Positions 11,667 through 22,666 of a DNA stretch of 64,000 nucleotides are shown here, one piece after another (the stretch's first letter is position 1; each line of letters begins with the position of its first letter). This DNA comes from Phycomyces blakesleeanus NRRL 1555(-) (taxonomy: Eukaryota; Mucoromycota; Mucoromycetes; Mucorales; Phycomycetaceae). The notes below the pieces were generated by a model. That model saw only the letters and a list, made by a program, of their open reading frames with translations, ran no database searches and was not told the origin of the DNA. The stretch is taken from positions 310,001 through 374,000 of the forward strand of contig NW_017265134.1 of the NCBI RefSeq assembly GCF_001638985.1, given 5' to 3'. The translations under genes were made by a program, and so were the position numbers.

Positions 11667-12312
11667 ATGATTTCCAAGAATGAAAATGACACTCAGCAGC
11701 CTCGCCGTGGGCCAGGAAGACCACGAAAGATTCCCAGGGAAGGAGACGTGATTGGAGTTAGTGGAAAGACTATCGCCTCACCTGCAAAGATACCCCGACC
11801 TACTTCCTCTACAGATGGTCCCAGAAAGCGTGGAAGACCCCCAAAGAAAGCCACACCTCCTCAGCCTGCCTTCTTATTGTCCTCAACCACCTCAACCTCA
11901 ACAAGTCACCACAGTCATAGTCTCCACCACCATCCTGCATCTATTCTTGCCTCAAAGAATGATATCCTGGACAATCTGGACGATGACGTGTCAGACTCTG
12001 GTCTGCACAGAAGAGGCAGGTCATTCAAAAAGGAAACAGACACACTTGATGAGTTTGAGATTGAGGCACTGAGTCTTTCATTAGTGGCCAAGGAAGTCGT
12101 AAGTCTTTTTTTTTGTCTCCCAAAAAAAAACGCGCTTTGATGTTCTATTTCTTATCTTTCTTCTTTCTTTGTATTCTTAGGCACCCATAATCAAGAAGAG
12201 AGGCAGACCGCGTAAGCTGGACGGCATTTCAAAGAAGCCAAAGATCCAAACATCCAGCGATCAGTCCGGCACAAAAAGGGGTCCTGGAAGACCAAAGAAG
12301 ATCCAGGTTTAA
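11667..12312 (+). CDS. AT-hook DNA-binding protein with four AT-hooks (HMGA-like)
   Basis: Two exons, 11667-12098 and 12181-12312, encode 187 aa. Four AT-hook cores are visible: GPGRPRK and KRGRPPK in exon 1, KRGRPRK and GPGRPKK in exon 2. The hooks sit as pairs at each end, separated by a Ser/Thr/His-rich linker and an acidic segment (DILDNLDDDVSDS). AT-hooks bind the minor groove of A/T tracts, so a nuclear chromatin or transcription role is expected. ATG 11667 is the first in-frame ATG; a GTG three codons earlier is not needed. No other catalytic or reader domain is visible. The gene is preceded by about 600 bp of nearly pure A/T DNA, a plausible self-target. Confidence 0.82.
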
Positions 12313-12874
12313 ACAAACAAACAAACAAACAAACAGGCAAACAGGCAACCACTACCCACCATCACCAGCACTAGTACCAGTACCAACACTATCACCAAGA
12401 CCAAGACCAAGACCAAGACCAAGACCAAGAGCAACATCAATGACCAATAGGCAGTACAAATAACAAGAAAGATAAAGGATATAATATCATATATATATAT
12501 ATAAAAATATATATAATAAAGAGAAGGAGAAGGAAAAGAATGAAAGGGAGGGAGGGGGAGGATTGGATTTGATTTGATTTGATTTGATTACCCTTTTTTT
12601 TCATTTATTATTTCTATCATTACCTTTACCTTTACCTTTACCTTTATCATTAACCATTAACTTTTTCTACTTTCTATACTTCTTCTACTTCTTCTACTTC
12701 TTCTACTTCTTCTACTTCTTCTACTTCAATTACATCTCCTTATGTCTTTATTTTATTTTATTCTATCTTATTTTTCAAGAACAAAAAACCAAAAAAAAAA
12801 AAGGAAACTCATCTTTACACACGCACACAAGCACAATACACAAATACACAAATACACAAATATATATATATATA

Positions 12875-12910
<36 letters not shown>

Positions 12911-13161
12911 TGTATATTGCATATACAAAAAAGGAAAGAAGAAAGAAAGAAAGAAAAATATTAGCTGAATCTGCAAAAGAGTTGTGAATACATACATACA
13001 TATTTCTTGTTTTATACCATACACATCTTTATACTCATAGTGCTCATAGCACTTGGTGTTTTCACCTCTAATAACAATGATAACAACAAAAACAACGACA
13101 ATAATGATGATGGTAACAGTGATAATGAGTGTGTACAAATATTTATTTTATTTAATTGTGA
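12313..13161. other. Convergent 3' interval between AT-hook and SEH1 genes, microsatellite-rich
   Basis: It contains (AAAC)n at about 12312-12350, (CCAAGA)n at about 12396-12430, (GATTT)n at about 12566-12588, (TTTACC)n at about 12620-12645, (CTTCTA)n at about 12678-12725 and (TTA)n at about 12878-12907. Open frames here only translate these repeats. Both flanking genes end here. Confidence 0.7.
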
Positions 13162-14668
13162 TTATGAAGATACATGTGTACTTGCAAGCACTGCCATTTG
13201 ACGCCACTGTCCATCGTAACCAGCCTTCCACAGCCTCAGCTTACCGTCATCACCAGAGGATGACAGAATAGTTCCAGTCACATTCCATTCAACACGCCAG
13301 ACCTTGTTGTTATTGTTGTGTATATATAAATTTATAAATATATATATATATATATATATATTTGTGTTTGTATTTTTGTGTTTTTGTGTGTATATAAAAT
13401 TATTATTATTTATATATAATATAATATAAAAAAAAAATTCATTTATTTCAAATAAAATTATATTTATCAGTCTTTTTTTTTTTCTCAAAAATTATTCAGA
13501 CAATATAACTTGTCAAAAATATGTATATTTTGCTTTATATAATTCCAAGAATGTGTTCGAATAATTTTAAGAGAGATAGAAAAAAAAAGAAGGGGGGGGA
13601 GGGCGTAATTATCTATTTGGTCTTACCTCTGCATGATGATCATCAAAGTCACCTATCATTTCAACCTGAAGTGGCCGGTGTCCAATACGTCCTCCTTGTC
13701 TTCCATTATTCGACATTGACTGTGCGCGCTGAGACGGAGCCAGTCCAGTCAAGGGCATCTCGGTAATCTTGAAGATCCGGACATGATGATCCTTGCACGC
13801 CGTAGCGATCAACTGGTATGAACGGGCCATACTAGGAGCCCAACTCACATCATGCACCTCTTGTGTATGTTCAGGCAAACATTCTGCTGGGTACCAACGA
13901 TTATGTCCATCGTGCTTGAATATCTATAAAATTTATTTTAAATAAATAAACTTGCACATATAAAAACTTCCTACTTCCTTTCCCCACAAATACTCTCTCT
14001 CTCTCTCTCTTTGTGTGCATTTTCAAAAACCCTAATACTTCACACTCTACTCAAACTTGCCCGTGCTCCAATCTCTTTTCCAAGACCGACTACCATCAGG
14101 GCAGTAGCAGTGCGATTGGGACACCAGTCAATGCAATATCCACTGTCGGCATCAATCGGTCGATGATGGCTGGGTTGGGTGGCTGATGATGATGATGCGG
14201 TCTGGATATTACTTGCAGGGTTGGGTGAAATGCCTTGGGTGGTAGACGCAACTACTCCAGAGTTATTTCCAGAGTAAGGTACAGGATATATTTGGCTACC
14301 ATCTACATTACCACCAATACCACCACCTCCTCCTCCACCAATACCACCAATACCACCAATACCATTTATTCCACCTATTCCACCCATACCACTACCACCC
14401 ATTCCACCGCCACTGATACCAATACCACTACCAGTATTGATACCACCGACGCCGCCATTAATACCACCACCGTTGATACCACCGTTGATACCACCGTTGA
14501 TACCAATACCAATGCCGCCAATGCCACTACCGCCAATACCACCATTACCGCCAGTACCGCCGCTGATACCGCCGATACCGCCTCCTAATCCACCGCCTCC
14601 TCCTGCTCCGCCAATAACATGGCTAGCTTGAGAGCTGTTGCTAGAACTTGTGCTGTTGGTATGTGCAG

Positions 14669-14735
<67 letters not shown>

Positions 14736-15656
14736 CTGCTGCTGCTGTGATTGTATGTGTCCCTTGATTGCGTTATCTGGCAAGGTAGCATAGGATGACG
14801 ATGCGATCTCAAACTCCTCCATCTGTGACCATTGTGCAAGGTTGGTAGGTTCCAAAGCCTCATAAACTCTCACAATTCCATCAACTGAACATGTAGCCTT
14901 TATTTAAACAATTAAAGTTAAAATTGATTTTGATTTTGATTTTGATTGTACTTGTACTTGTACTTGTACTTGTACTTGTATTTGTATTTGTTCTATTTAA
15001 ATGAAACAAGAGAATATATATAGACTTACTAGTCTCAATGCACCTGGGATTGGTGAAAATGCAATATCCAATACAGCACCGCGGGATTCAACAAGGCGGA
15101 ATCTTTCAGCCCAACGTTTTTGGCTATTCTTGGGTTCTTTTGTGTGTGTGTGTGTGTGTGTGTGTTTATGCAGGTACAAAGGTTGATTTGTAGATTGATT
15201 CGTCAAGTCGTTAGCATCATCATTGTGTTTTTTTTAAAAAATAAATAAATAACAAGTCAGTCTACCATATAATTTTAGGGCCATATTGGCACAACAGTAA
15301 AGAAAGAAAGAAATAATAGTATATAGTACTATTGATGTACTCGTACTATGTTATGTTAAATTTATATTATTACCAACAGAAAGTTCTTCCCAGATCTTGA
15401 CTTGTCGATCGAATGAACAGCTGGCAATCACTTGTCCGTATTCGGGATTAGCCCAGATAGCTTTGAGGATAGACGAATCGTGGGCCTTCCAGGTATCATT
15501 GATTTCCCAGGCAGCCGAATCTTCATGCTCAACGAAATCCCAAACCTTGAGGCGTTGATCGGATGAACAGGTCACAAGTCGCTTGCCATAGAAATCATAG
15601 GCAATGTCATGAACAAGATCTTCATGTGCCGTATCGAACGCTGTTATGCTACTCAT
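13162..15656 (-). CDS. SEH1: Nucleoporin SEH1, WD40 protein with polyQ/Gly-rich insertion
   Basis: Five exons: 15374-15656, 15030-15136, 14046-14897, 13627-13923, 13162-13302; 559 aa against roughly 350 for typical SEH1. Family hallmarks: an N-terminal blade with AHEDLVHDIAYDFYGKR and SSDQRLKVWD; AHDSSILKAIWANPEYGQ; SFDRQVKIWEE; SRGAVLDIAFSP; SVDGIVRVYEA; HDVSWAPS; and a last blade VWRVEWNVTGTILSSSGDDG. SEH1 is in the Y-complex (NUP84/NUP107) of the nuclear pore and in SEACAT/GATOR2. Exon 3 carries an extra segment of about 190 residues: 26 uninterrupted Gln, then Ser/Asn, then a long Gly-Gly-Ile-rich run. It falls before SGYCIDWCPN, where a blade loop is expected, so the fold should tolerate it. 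ATG 15656 is chosen by homology; the longer upstream frame is low complexity. Confidence 0.92.
14290..14747 (-). repeat. Coding microsatellite: Q26 run and GGI/GGN repeats in SEH1
   Basis: The minus-strand frame encodes 26 uninterrupted Gln codons (14670-14747, mixed CAA/CAG, pure CAG toward the N-terminal end). Further on are degenerate GGI, GGN and GGS repeats from about 14610 down to 14300. On the plus strand these appear as (CTG/TTG)n and (ACCACCAAT)n-like tracts. Variation in length between strains is likely. Confidence 0.92.
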
Positions 15657-15971
15657 CTCCAAAAAAAAATAAAAAAAATAAAGGAGGGAAGAGAATGTAT
15701 ATAAATATATATATATATAATATACTGTAGTGGATACCACGTATTAATTAATGTTCTCAACAAGATTAAGGCACGTGCATTCCTTTGTGACGTATACTCT
15801 TGTCACTTATGCGAAATGAACCTTGCTTCATACATAGTAGATTTTTATTTTATTTTTTATTATTATTTTTTTATTTTTTTCTTATTAACAATGTAATTTA
15901 TATATAATACTTGTTTCTTTGCACTTTATTTTATTTTATTTTATTTGTTTTGTTTTGTTTTGGTATTTTTG
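15657..15971. promoter_or_regulatory. Divergent promoter region SEH1 / DUF2358 gene
   Basis: 315 bp between the two start codons. A/T tracts and (TTTTA)n are present, with a short G/C-containing segment (GGCACGTGCATTCC) near 15769-15782. That segment includes CACGTG, the E-box core bound by bHLH factors, at about 15771-15776; use of the site is inference. Confidence 0.45.
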
Positions 15972-17038
15972 ATGCTAAGAACAACGCTTTTAAAAAATAT
16001 TCACCTACTCACTAAAAGTAGTATTGGTACTGCTACTGCTACTGCTACTGCTACTACTACTACTACTATTACTTTATGCAAATACTCTCAAGCAAGAGTA
16101 TTAGCTATCGGAGGCTGTCAACGTCAATTGTCCACCCAGTCAAAAGACACTCGGCCAAGCGAATATGAACTAAGAGTTGGCTATGGTAAATACTTTAAAT
16201 TTAAATTTTAAATATGTATATAATATGTATATATAATGTATTCAGAGTACTGATACTATATATTATATTATAATATATGTAATATGTATTATTTTGTGTA
16301 TATTATTATTTTAAATAATGATAATAATAATAATAATAATAATAAATAGCTATTGCAATACTTCAGGACGATCTGCCAAACTTTTTTGAAAATGGACTTG
16401 AGAATGACACAATCTATTCTAATAACATTGTCTTGTCGGATCCTCATTACACTCGGCTATCAATACAAGGCCGAACCACCTACTTACATATTGCACAGGC
16501 TCTTCGGTGGAGTCTGAGAATGTACTTTGATGCAATCCAGTTTGAGATTACCCGGATGCGCGTCTTGCCAGATATTCCGGCCGATTCGTCTCCAGATGAC
16601 ACAAATAACCGAGACGATCAAAGCCAAGAAGAAGATTCTGGTGAGAATCAGGGCTGGGATCCTCAAAACAAAGATGACATGCCCGACATCCATCCTCTGC
16701 GCGACGTCTTGGCCACCAAGGGAGTCGTGAGATCGCTTGAGGTTCGTTGGCGGCTGCAGGGAACCCACCGGCCGTCGTTTGGATTGAACCAGTTGTTGGG
16801 CATGAATGTCGATATACCGGTGCGCCATGTGGAAGGAGTGTTTGTGTATGCGTTTGACAGCGAAGGGTTTATTGGAGAGCATCGGATCCAGAGAATCGTG
16901 CCGCCGCCTAGCAGGCGTGTTCTCTGGGTCCACTCCTGGGGAGCACGGCTGCATGCCTATCTAGAGGCCCTACGAAGGCGACCAGAGTTGAATCCAGGTA
17001 TTGGTGTTGGATGCCGAACTACCACCCCTCCTCCTTGA
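15972..17038 (+). CDS. DUF2358 (C6orf136-like) protein, probably mitochondrial
   Basis: Two exons, 15972-16185 and 16350-17038, encode 300 aa. The N-terminus is Arg/Lys/Ser/Thr-rich without acidic residues for about 50 residues and includes a Thr-Ala repeat, consistent with a mitochondrial targeting sequence. The body has the DUF2358 pattern: DLPNFFENG, then DPHYTRLSIQGRTTYLHIAQALRWSLRMYF as a Y-x-G-R helix block, a basic-hydrophobic strand with VRSLEVRWRLQG, and GVFVYAFDSEGFIGEHRIQRI. This resembles human C6orf136 and plant plastid DUF2358 proteins. The biochemical function is unknown. An acidic Asp/Asn/Gln-rich insertion (residues about 140-175) interrupts the domain. Confidence 0.72.
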
Positions 17039-17526
17039 TAGAAATAATATTTATAATACTAATAACGATAACCAATCTGGCTTATAACTATACTAAACTA
17101 AACTACACGCAAATACAATACTTACTTTTTGCTCTACTCCAATCCATTACAACAATTTGCTTTATTCTTATTCTTATTTTATTTTACTTTACTTCTCTAT
17201 ACTCATGTACATGTTTTACTTGTTTTCTTTTCTTTTTTGGTTACATTAATAAATATATAATACAATATGTTTCAATTTGGCTTCATTTGTTTCAGAATGG
17301 TTCAATTTGTTTTATTGCGTGGTTAAATTAGAGGGAAGTAAGGTGTAAAGTAGAAACGAAGAAAGAAAGACAAAACAATAAAAACGTAGGATAATAAGAG
17401 AAGCGAAGGGAAGGGAAGGGAAGGAAAGGGAAGAGAATAGAATAGAGAGGAGGGGGGGTTTTCTAGTGTTTGTTGTAATATAAAATGTACTATTAAAGCT
17501 AGGTAAAGAAGAAGACGAAGAAGAAG

Positions 17527-17572
<46 letters not shown>

Positions 17573-17580
17573 TAAAGAAT
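17039..17580. other. Convergent 3' interval between DUF2358 and ERG25 genes
   Basis: It holds (GGGAA)n purine tracts at about 17405-17440 and (AAT)n at about 17529-17570. No gene is supported; it includes the 3' untranslated regions of both flanking genes. Confidence 0.6.
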
Positions 17581-18763
17581 TTACAATGCCTTTTTCTTAT
17601 CCAAGGAGCGTTTGGCTGCTGCTTGCTGCTTGCGATAAGCGCGGTACTTCTTGTCGGTTCCAAATATATAGTCCCACCAGCGGAACGAGGAAGCGTAGTT
17701 ACCGACGAATGCTTGGTGGTGGTAGTCGTGGTGCTCGGCGCCTGCCCAGAAGGGGATCCAGTGGCAGAGAGACCAAGGGAAGTCGTATCCAGAGTGGGCG
17801 TCGATGGCCTGTACGAGACGCAAGACGATCCAGACCAGCATCGAGAACAAGTGAAGGTTCCACCCGGGACTGGAACTGAAGAAGTATTTGACGACGGCGT
17901 GGTAGAACAAAGGACCGCCGATGGTACCAAGTCCGAGGATCGAGGTTTCGATAGGGTGGGCGTATTCGGCAGCAATACCAAAGGGTGCAGAGTACTCGTG
18001 GTGGATCTTGTGAACCTTTTTGTACAATGGAGGCCAGTGCATGATACGGTGGACAACGTAGTGATAAAAGTCTTCGATGAAAAAGAAGATTCCCATCTGA
18101 ACAGCAATCACGGACCTTTTTTTTTAAGGTTTTAAAATAAAAATTAATATGTTTGTACTTCTTTAATATAATAATAATTATTCTTATTCTTATTATTATT
18201 GTGAACTCACCAAGAAGGAAAAGGAACGTCAATATCGATGCCTAGTAGGCTGGCCATGGGGTGGAAAAGCAAGATCAAAGGACCCTCGAAAGCAAAGTGT
18301 TGGTAGAGGACACTCTTTGTGCACTTCCAGTAATCATCTTTGGAATTGATTTTTTTCTACATATTGTACACACACATATTAAGTATTTTTGTTTTTACTA
18401 TATATAATATCTATCTATCTATCTATCTACCAATCTTGGTAATGACAGATCCAACTAGTAATTTCTTTCTCTTTCTTTCTTAGGCACAACACTGCACATT
18501 CACATTCACTAAACACTAAGCACACAAATACTTGTTTATATTGGTGGTATTGTACTTACGGGTTGGAGTTTGTAGCGTTGGAAGTAAGGAATAAAATCGC
18601 AAATCAAAAATGGAATAAATCTGCCAAAGTAAACCAGTTCGTGCAAGAGAAAGGCAAAGATGCCTGTAACCACCAAAGGGTTGCGACCCTCGTACATTTG
18701 AGCCCATTGGATCTCCAACCAGTTGAGCTGATAAGGAGTCGAGTCTGTGAGCGTCGAGTTCAT
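17581..18763 (-). CDS. ERG25: C-4 methylsterol oxidase (ERG25 / SMO)
   Basis: Three exons: 18560-18763, 18211-18356, 17581-18115; 294 aa, normal for the family. The fatty-acid-hydroxylase superfamily di-iron histidine boxes are intact: HRIMH, HKIHH and HHDYHH. Hydrophobic segments precede them (exon 1 [19 protein letters not shown]; exon 2 [13 protein letters not shown]). ERG25 removes C-4 methyl groups from 4,4-dimethylzymosterol by successive oxidation in the endoplasmic reticulum, in ergosterol synthesis. The C-terminus ends KKAL, a dilysine ER-retrieval signal. The assignment as ERG25 rather than another hydroxylase rests on [18 protein letters not shown] and [18 protein letters not shown]. 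Confidence 0.93.
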
Positions 18764-20693
18764 CGTTTCCTGGTTTATGTATCTGCCCCTCTGGTTTATT
18801 ATTATTTCCAAGTGAACCACCAGCAGCAAAAGAAGAAGAAGAAGAAGAAGAAGAAGAAAAGATTTATAAAAAAAAAGGACCCTTTTTAAAAACTTCTTTA
18901 TTTCTTTCTCGTTTTCTTTTTTTTTTTGGTATGCAAGAAGAAGAAGAAGTAGAAGAAAGGAAGAAAGAGAGAAATAAAGAAGACCTTTAAAAAAATTAAT
19001 TATTTTTTTTTATAAATAAAAAAAAAAGAAAAGATTCTGACTTTACAAGAAATATTATTTATTTATATACTTTATATTTGTCAGTGCTTCCCACCAGTCA
19101 AATGAGGTGATTATTATTATTTTCATCATATTTATTTATTTATTTTACCCGCTCTAAAATACAAAGTACAAAATACAAAATCCCCCATTTTACTTTTACT
19201 TGACTCCGATTACCAATCAACCTATACAACTTGTAACTTTTGATTCTTTTCTTACTTTATTTTTCTGTAGGCATTTATTCGTATTTTACTCTATAAGAAA
19301 ACACGTGCGATTTAGGTCTCCACTATATAAGAAAAGAAGATAGCTTGAGTCAAAAGATATTCTATCGTTTGTAAAGTCAAAGCCCCTAAAGAATATTAAT
19401 GTTTATATTATTCTAAAGGAGGTGTAAAAGAAGGGTAGGGGAGGGGAGTGGTATTAGTTGGTGCTAATAGCTGGTGGTCATTGGTGCTATTATTATTATT
19501 TTGACAAATCAAATGAGAATCAAAATGCCAAGTGTGCCTGGGCCAAGCATTTGCCTGTTGATTTTGGCTTGTTGCTTGTTGCTTGTTGCTTGTTGTTGTT
19601 ATCAGAATTGAAACCCAGATACGTCTGTCAAGCTGGCCGGGATCTGTCCAAGAGTCCGAGAACAGCAAAATAGAATATAAAAGGGGTAAAAAAAAAGACA
19701 AAAATTGTGATCTTTAGTTGTCATAATAGAGTCCTCATGCAACCAAACTTGTACAAGACAAGAAATAACATATAATAGAGTGAATAAAAGGATATCTTGT
19801 ATAGCATATCATAGCATAGCATAGAATCGCACATATCAAAAAAAAAACAGAATAATGTATTATTGTTGGAATTCATGGTGGTTCTTTCTTGTTTGAATGT
19901 GTGATAGTTTGACAAGGTGTTTCCGACTATTGTGTGCGTGATTTCTTTTTATTTTTACTTTATATGTTAACCACCTTGGTTGTGCCAAAAGAAACTGGTA
20001 CGACTCTTTAGTCTCAGATAAATCAAATCAATAAACAAAAGCGAAATTTTCTGTATAACAATATGAAAAAGAACATTGAACTCTTCTCATTTGTGTAAAA
20101 CAGAGCACACAAACGCACAAACATCAAAAATTTATTTTATACAAACTACATTGCTCGTCTCGGCTCGGCCAAGTTCAGTCCAACTATGTAGTCCATACTT
20201 TTATCTATAGAACCAAAAAGAATCTGCTTATTTTAGTGCCTTGTCAATAATAAGAGAAAATTATCTCTTGTACTTTAATAGCACTATTAGTAGTAGTAGC
20301 AGTAGTAATAATAATAATAATAATAGTGATAATAATAAAAATATAGGCCTGTGGTTGATTTACTTTCATCAGAGCTTGAGCACAATTCATCTTACCCGAC
20401 TATTTTTCTATGCTTCTCGGACTGCTTTTCGCTTTGATGTCACAACCCCCCCTCTCTTTCATTTTCACTCTCTTGTCCGCCACTCACCAGACCCAGTCAA
20501 GTTCAGAGGAGGGGAGGGGAAGATTTAGAAGCCAGAAATACGAGAGAGTAACAGAGTGTGGGAGTGAGGGAGGGAGGGAGAAAGTTAGAAAGTCAGAGGA
20601 ATGAATTCTGCCCACCCAAAATAACAATAATAATAATAAAAATAAATAAATAATTTTTTTTAAAAAAAAAGAGACCCTTTTATATAAATAACA
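18764..20693. other. Divergent intergenic region ERG25 / mS26-like gene
   Basis: About 1.9 kb without a supported gene. It contains (GAA)n at about 18833-18860, (TAT)n and (AAT)n tracts at about 19489 and 20307, and (GCTTGTT)n at about 19567-19596. A T8A9 palindromic tract lies at about 20655-20671, followed by TTTATATAAA 15 bp upstream of the mS26-like ATG, which is TATA-like. Short open frames have no family resemblance. Confidence 0.55.
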
Positions 20694-21443
20694 ATGCAAC
20701 GCTTCAATCGTCTCATTCAATCCACCACCACAGCAACAACAAAGGCACACTGGACTCCTTTCCGTCTCTTCACAACAGAGGCTGAGAGCACTCGTCCTGG
20801 ATATGCTCCCGGATTCGCTCCTCCTCCAAACAGTCGCGACACTCCCAAACTCTCTTCCAAGCGTCGCAATCTTGGCACCTCATTGCCCTCCCACCTCGGT
20901 AATGCCAGCCAACGTACCGCTGCAGAGACAACCAGCCCCAAGAAGCACCATCGCGAAGAGCTCCGTACCAGACGCCACCAGTACGCTCAGGAACTGCTCG
21001 AAAAGCATGGCCGTCGTGAGGCTGCTGCTGCTGCCAAAAGAATGCTCAATCAGGAAAAGATCGAGGCTGTTAGAGCAGAGTTGATCAAGGAACAAGAGGA
21101 ACAAAAGGCTCTTGAAGACGAAGTTGTCTCGATGCTCTCGCTCAACGCAACCGAGTCATTGGCTGACACCCGCACCAAGCGCGATGCCACCCGTGTGGCC
21201 AACCGTCTTCAGTTCGAGGCCAACCAGAAGGAAAGCCGTCTCAAGTTGATCTCCAAGTTGTATGCCTCAACCGAAAACTTTGTGACATTGGACAATTTGG
21301 ATGAGCGTGTGGACGCTGTCGTCAAAACCAAGCAGCAATTGCCATACGCCGGCTCTCTCCACGAACTTCTTTCAGCACAATCAGTCGACAGAGCAGAAAT
21401 TGAGAAGAGAAAGGAGATGCTGAAGGAGGCTGTTGGTCTCTAA
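20694..21443 (+). CDS. Mitochondrial small-subunit ribosomal protein mS26-like (PET123 family)
   Basis: Single exon of 249 aa. The first 25 residues (MQRFNRLIQSTTTATT...PFRLF) are basic, lack acids and look like a mitochondrial presequence. A Pro-rich linker follows, then a long charged helix (about residues 88-160: REELRTRRHQYAQELLEKHG, AAAKRMLNQEKIEAVRAELI) and a conserved-looking end, RLQFEANQKESRLKLISKLY, then STENFVTLDNLDERVDAVV. This architecture and the LYxSxENFVTxxxLD motif match fungal mS26/Pet123. The protein would sit in the body of the mitochondrial 37S subunit. Alternative: another coiled-coil mitoribosomal protein. Confidence 0.68.
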   Translation: MQRFNRLIQSTTTATTKAHWTPFRLFTTEAESTRPGYAPGFAPPPNSRDTPKLSSKRRNLGTSLPSHLGNASQRTAAETTSPKKHHREELRTRRHQYAQELLEKHGRREAAAAAKRMLNQEKIEAVRAELIKEQEEQKALEDEVVSMLSLNATESLADTRTKRDATRVANRLQFEANQKESRLKLISKLYASTENFVTLDNLDERVDAVVKTKQQLPYAGSLHELLSAQSVDRAEIEKRKEMLKEAVGL

Positions 21444-21472
21444 GACATAAAAAAAAAGCAAGGGATTAAACC

Positions 21473-21506
<34 letters not shown>

Positions 21507-22666
21507 AAAAGATAATAAAAATAATAAAACATCAGTAGACAAAGACGAACATAAAGAAGAAAAGAAGCAAAAGGACGAAGAAGAACAAAGAAATAAAAAA
21601 AAACAGATATTATCAATTGTTATTTCATCACCATATAACTCAAGGGATCAAAGAAGAAGGCGACGACCAAATACTTATACATACATATATATATATATAT
21701 ATACATTCACGAAATTACTATCACTATATCAAATAAAATCAAAATGAAATAGTAATGGTAATATTAATAAAGTATAGATGTATCATTGGAAACAAATCTA
21801 GGGAAGTATTGTCCTAAAAACACACACTCATACAAATGTTGTAAGAAGGGAAAGAAAGATAAAGTGCAAAATGCAAAATACTTGCTTTCGAATCTTGATC
21901 TGTTAATCAAATCAAATCAAATCATACATGTCAACCAAAGTAAGTCTTGTATCATTTTACATTAATCTAACCACAACCATTACATACATACTATGGATGC
22001 CAAAGATAAGTCTATCAAAAATCTTATGTAGTGCTCAAAATGATCCTTTCTTTTTTTCTTAAAAAAAAAAGAGTCTTGTAAGAACTTGGAATTTAATCAA
22101 GTGAATAGAATGGTTAGCAGAGAGACCATTGAGACTACTGGGCTGCATATTTATACTTTGGCGTAAATGATTCGAGACCATAGGCCATACTGAACCTCTT
22201 TATATCTCATATCACAATTAATAGCATTTAATTACATTGACTGGATTTAACAAATACACAAGAGAGAATATAAGACATTGCAATTGATAGGCCAAGACTT
22301 GTGCCAATTGAATGAACAAACAGTAAAAATCTTGTGATTTTTCCTTAGTTATACTTATTCACTTCTTCTTTAAAGGCGTTTTGTGTTCATTTGTGACAAC
22401 CAAGTTAAAGTCAAAATACCATGTGAATTACCAAGAGATAAAAATCCAACTTGAGATTCCAAAAAATAAAAAATTGTTAATAAAAATGGTAGTGAACATT
22501 TTATTTTCAGTGAATAATAATAATAATAAAAGGAGGGTTTTATTACAATTTACACAAGCAGAGAATGAGAGTGGAAGATAAGAGATATACAACAACAACA
22601 AGAAAGAATAAAAAGTAAATGATGATGATGATGATTATAATGAAAGAAATGAAACAGCTATTATTT
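21444..22666. other. Convergent 3' interval mS26-like / PAQR
   Basis: 1.2 kb with (CAA)n at about 21474-21508, (AT)n at about 21687-21702 and (ATG)n at about 22619-22635. No supported coding sequence; a 66-codon frame at 22381-22581 is AT-biased and unlike the neighbouring genes. Confidence 0.6.

Noticed and set aside
12584..13001. Long open frames on both strands (126 and 77 codons)
   Set aside because: They only translate (CTTCTA)n, (TTTACC)n and (TTA)n microsatellites.
14235..14631. Thr-rich and Pro-rich frames on the plus strand
   Set aside because: Antisense shadows of the Gly-rich SEH1 exon.
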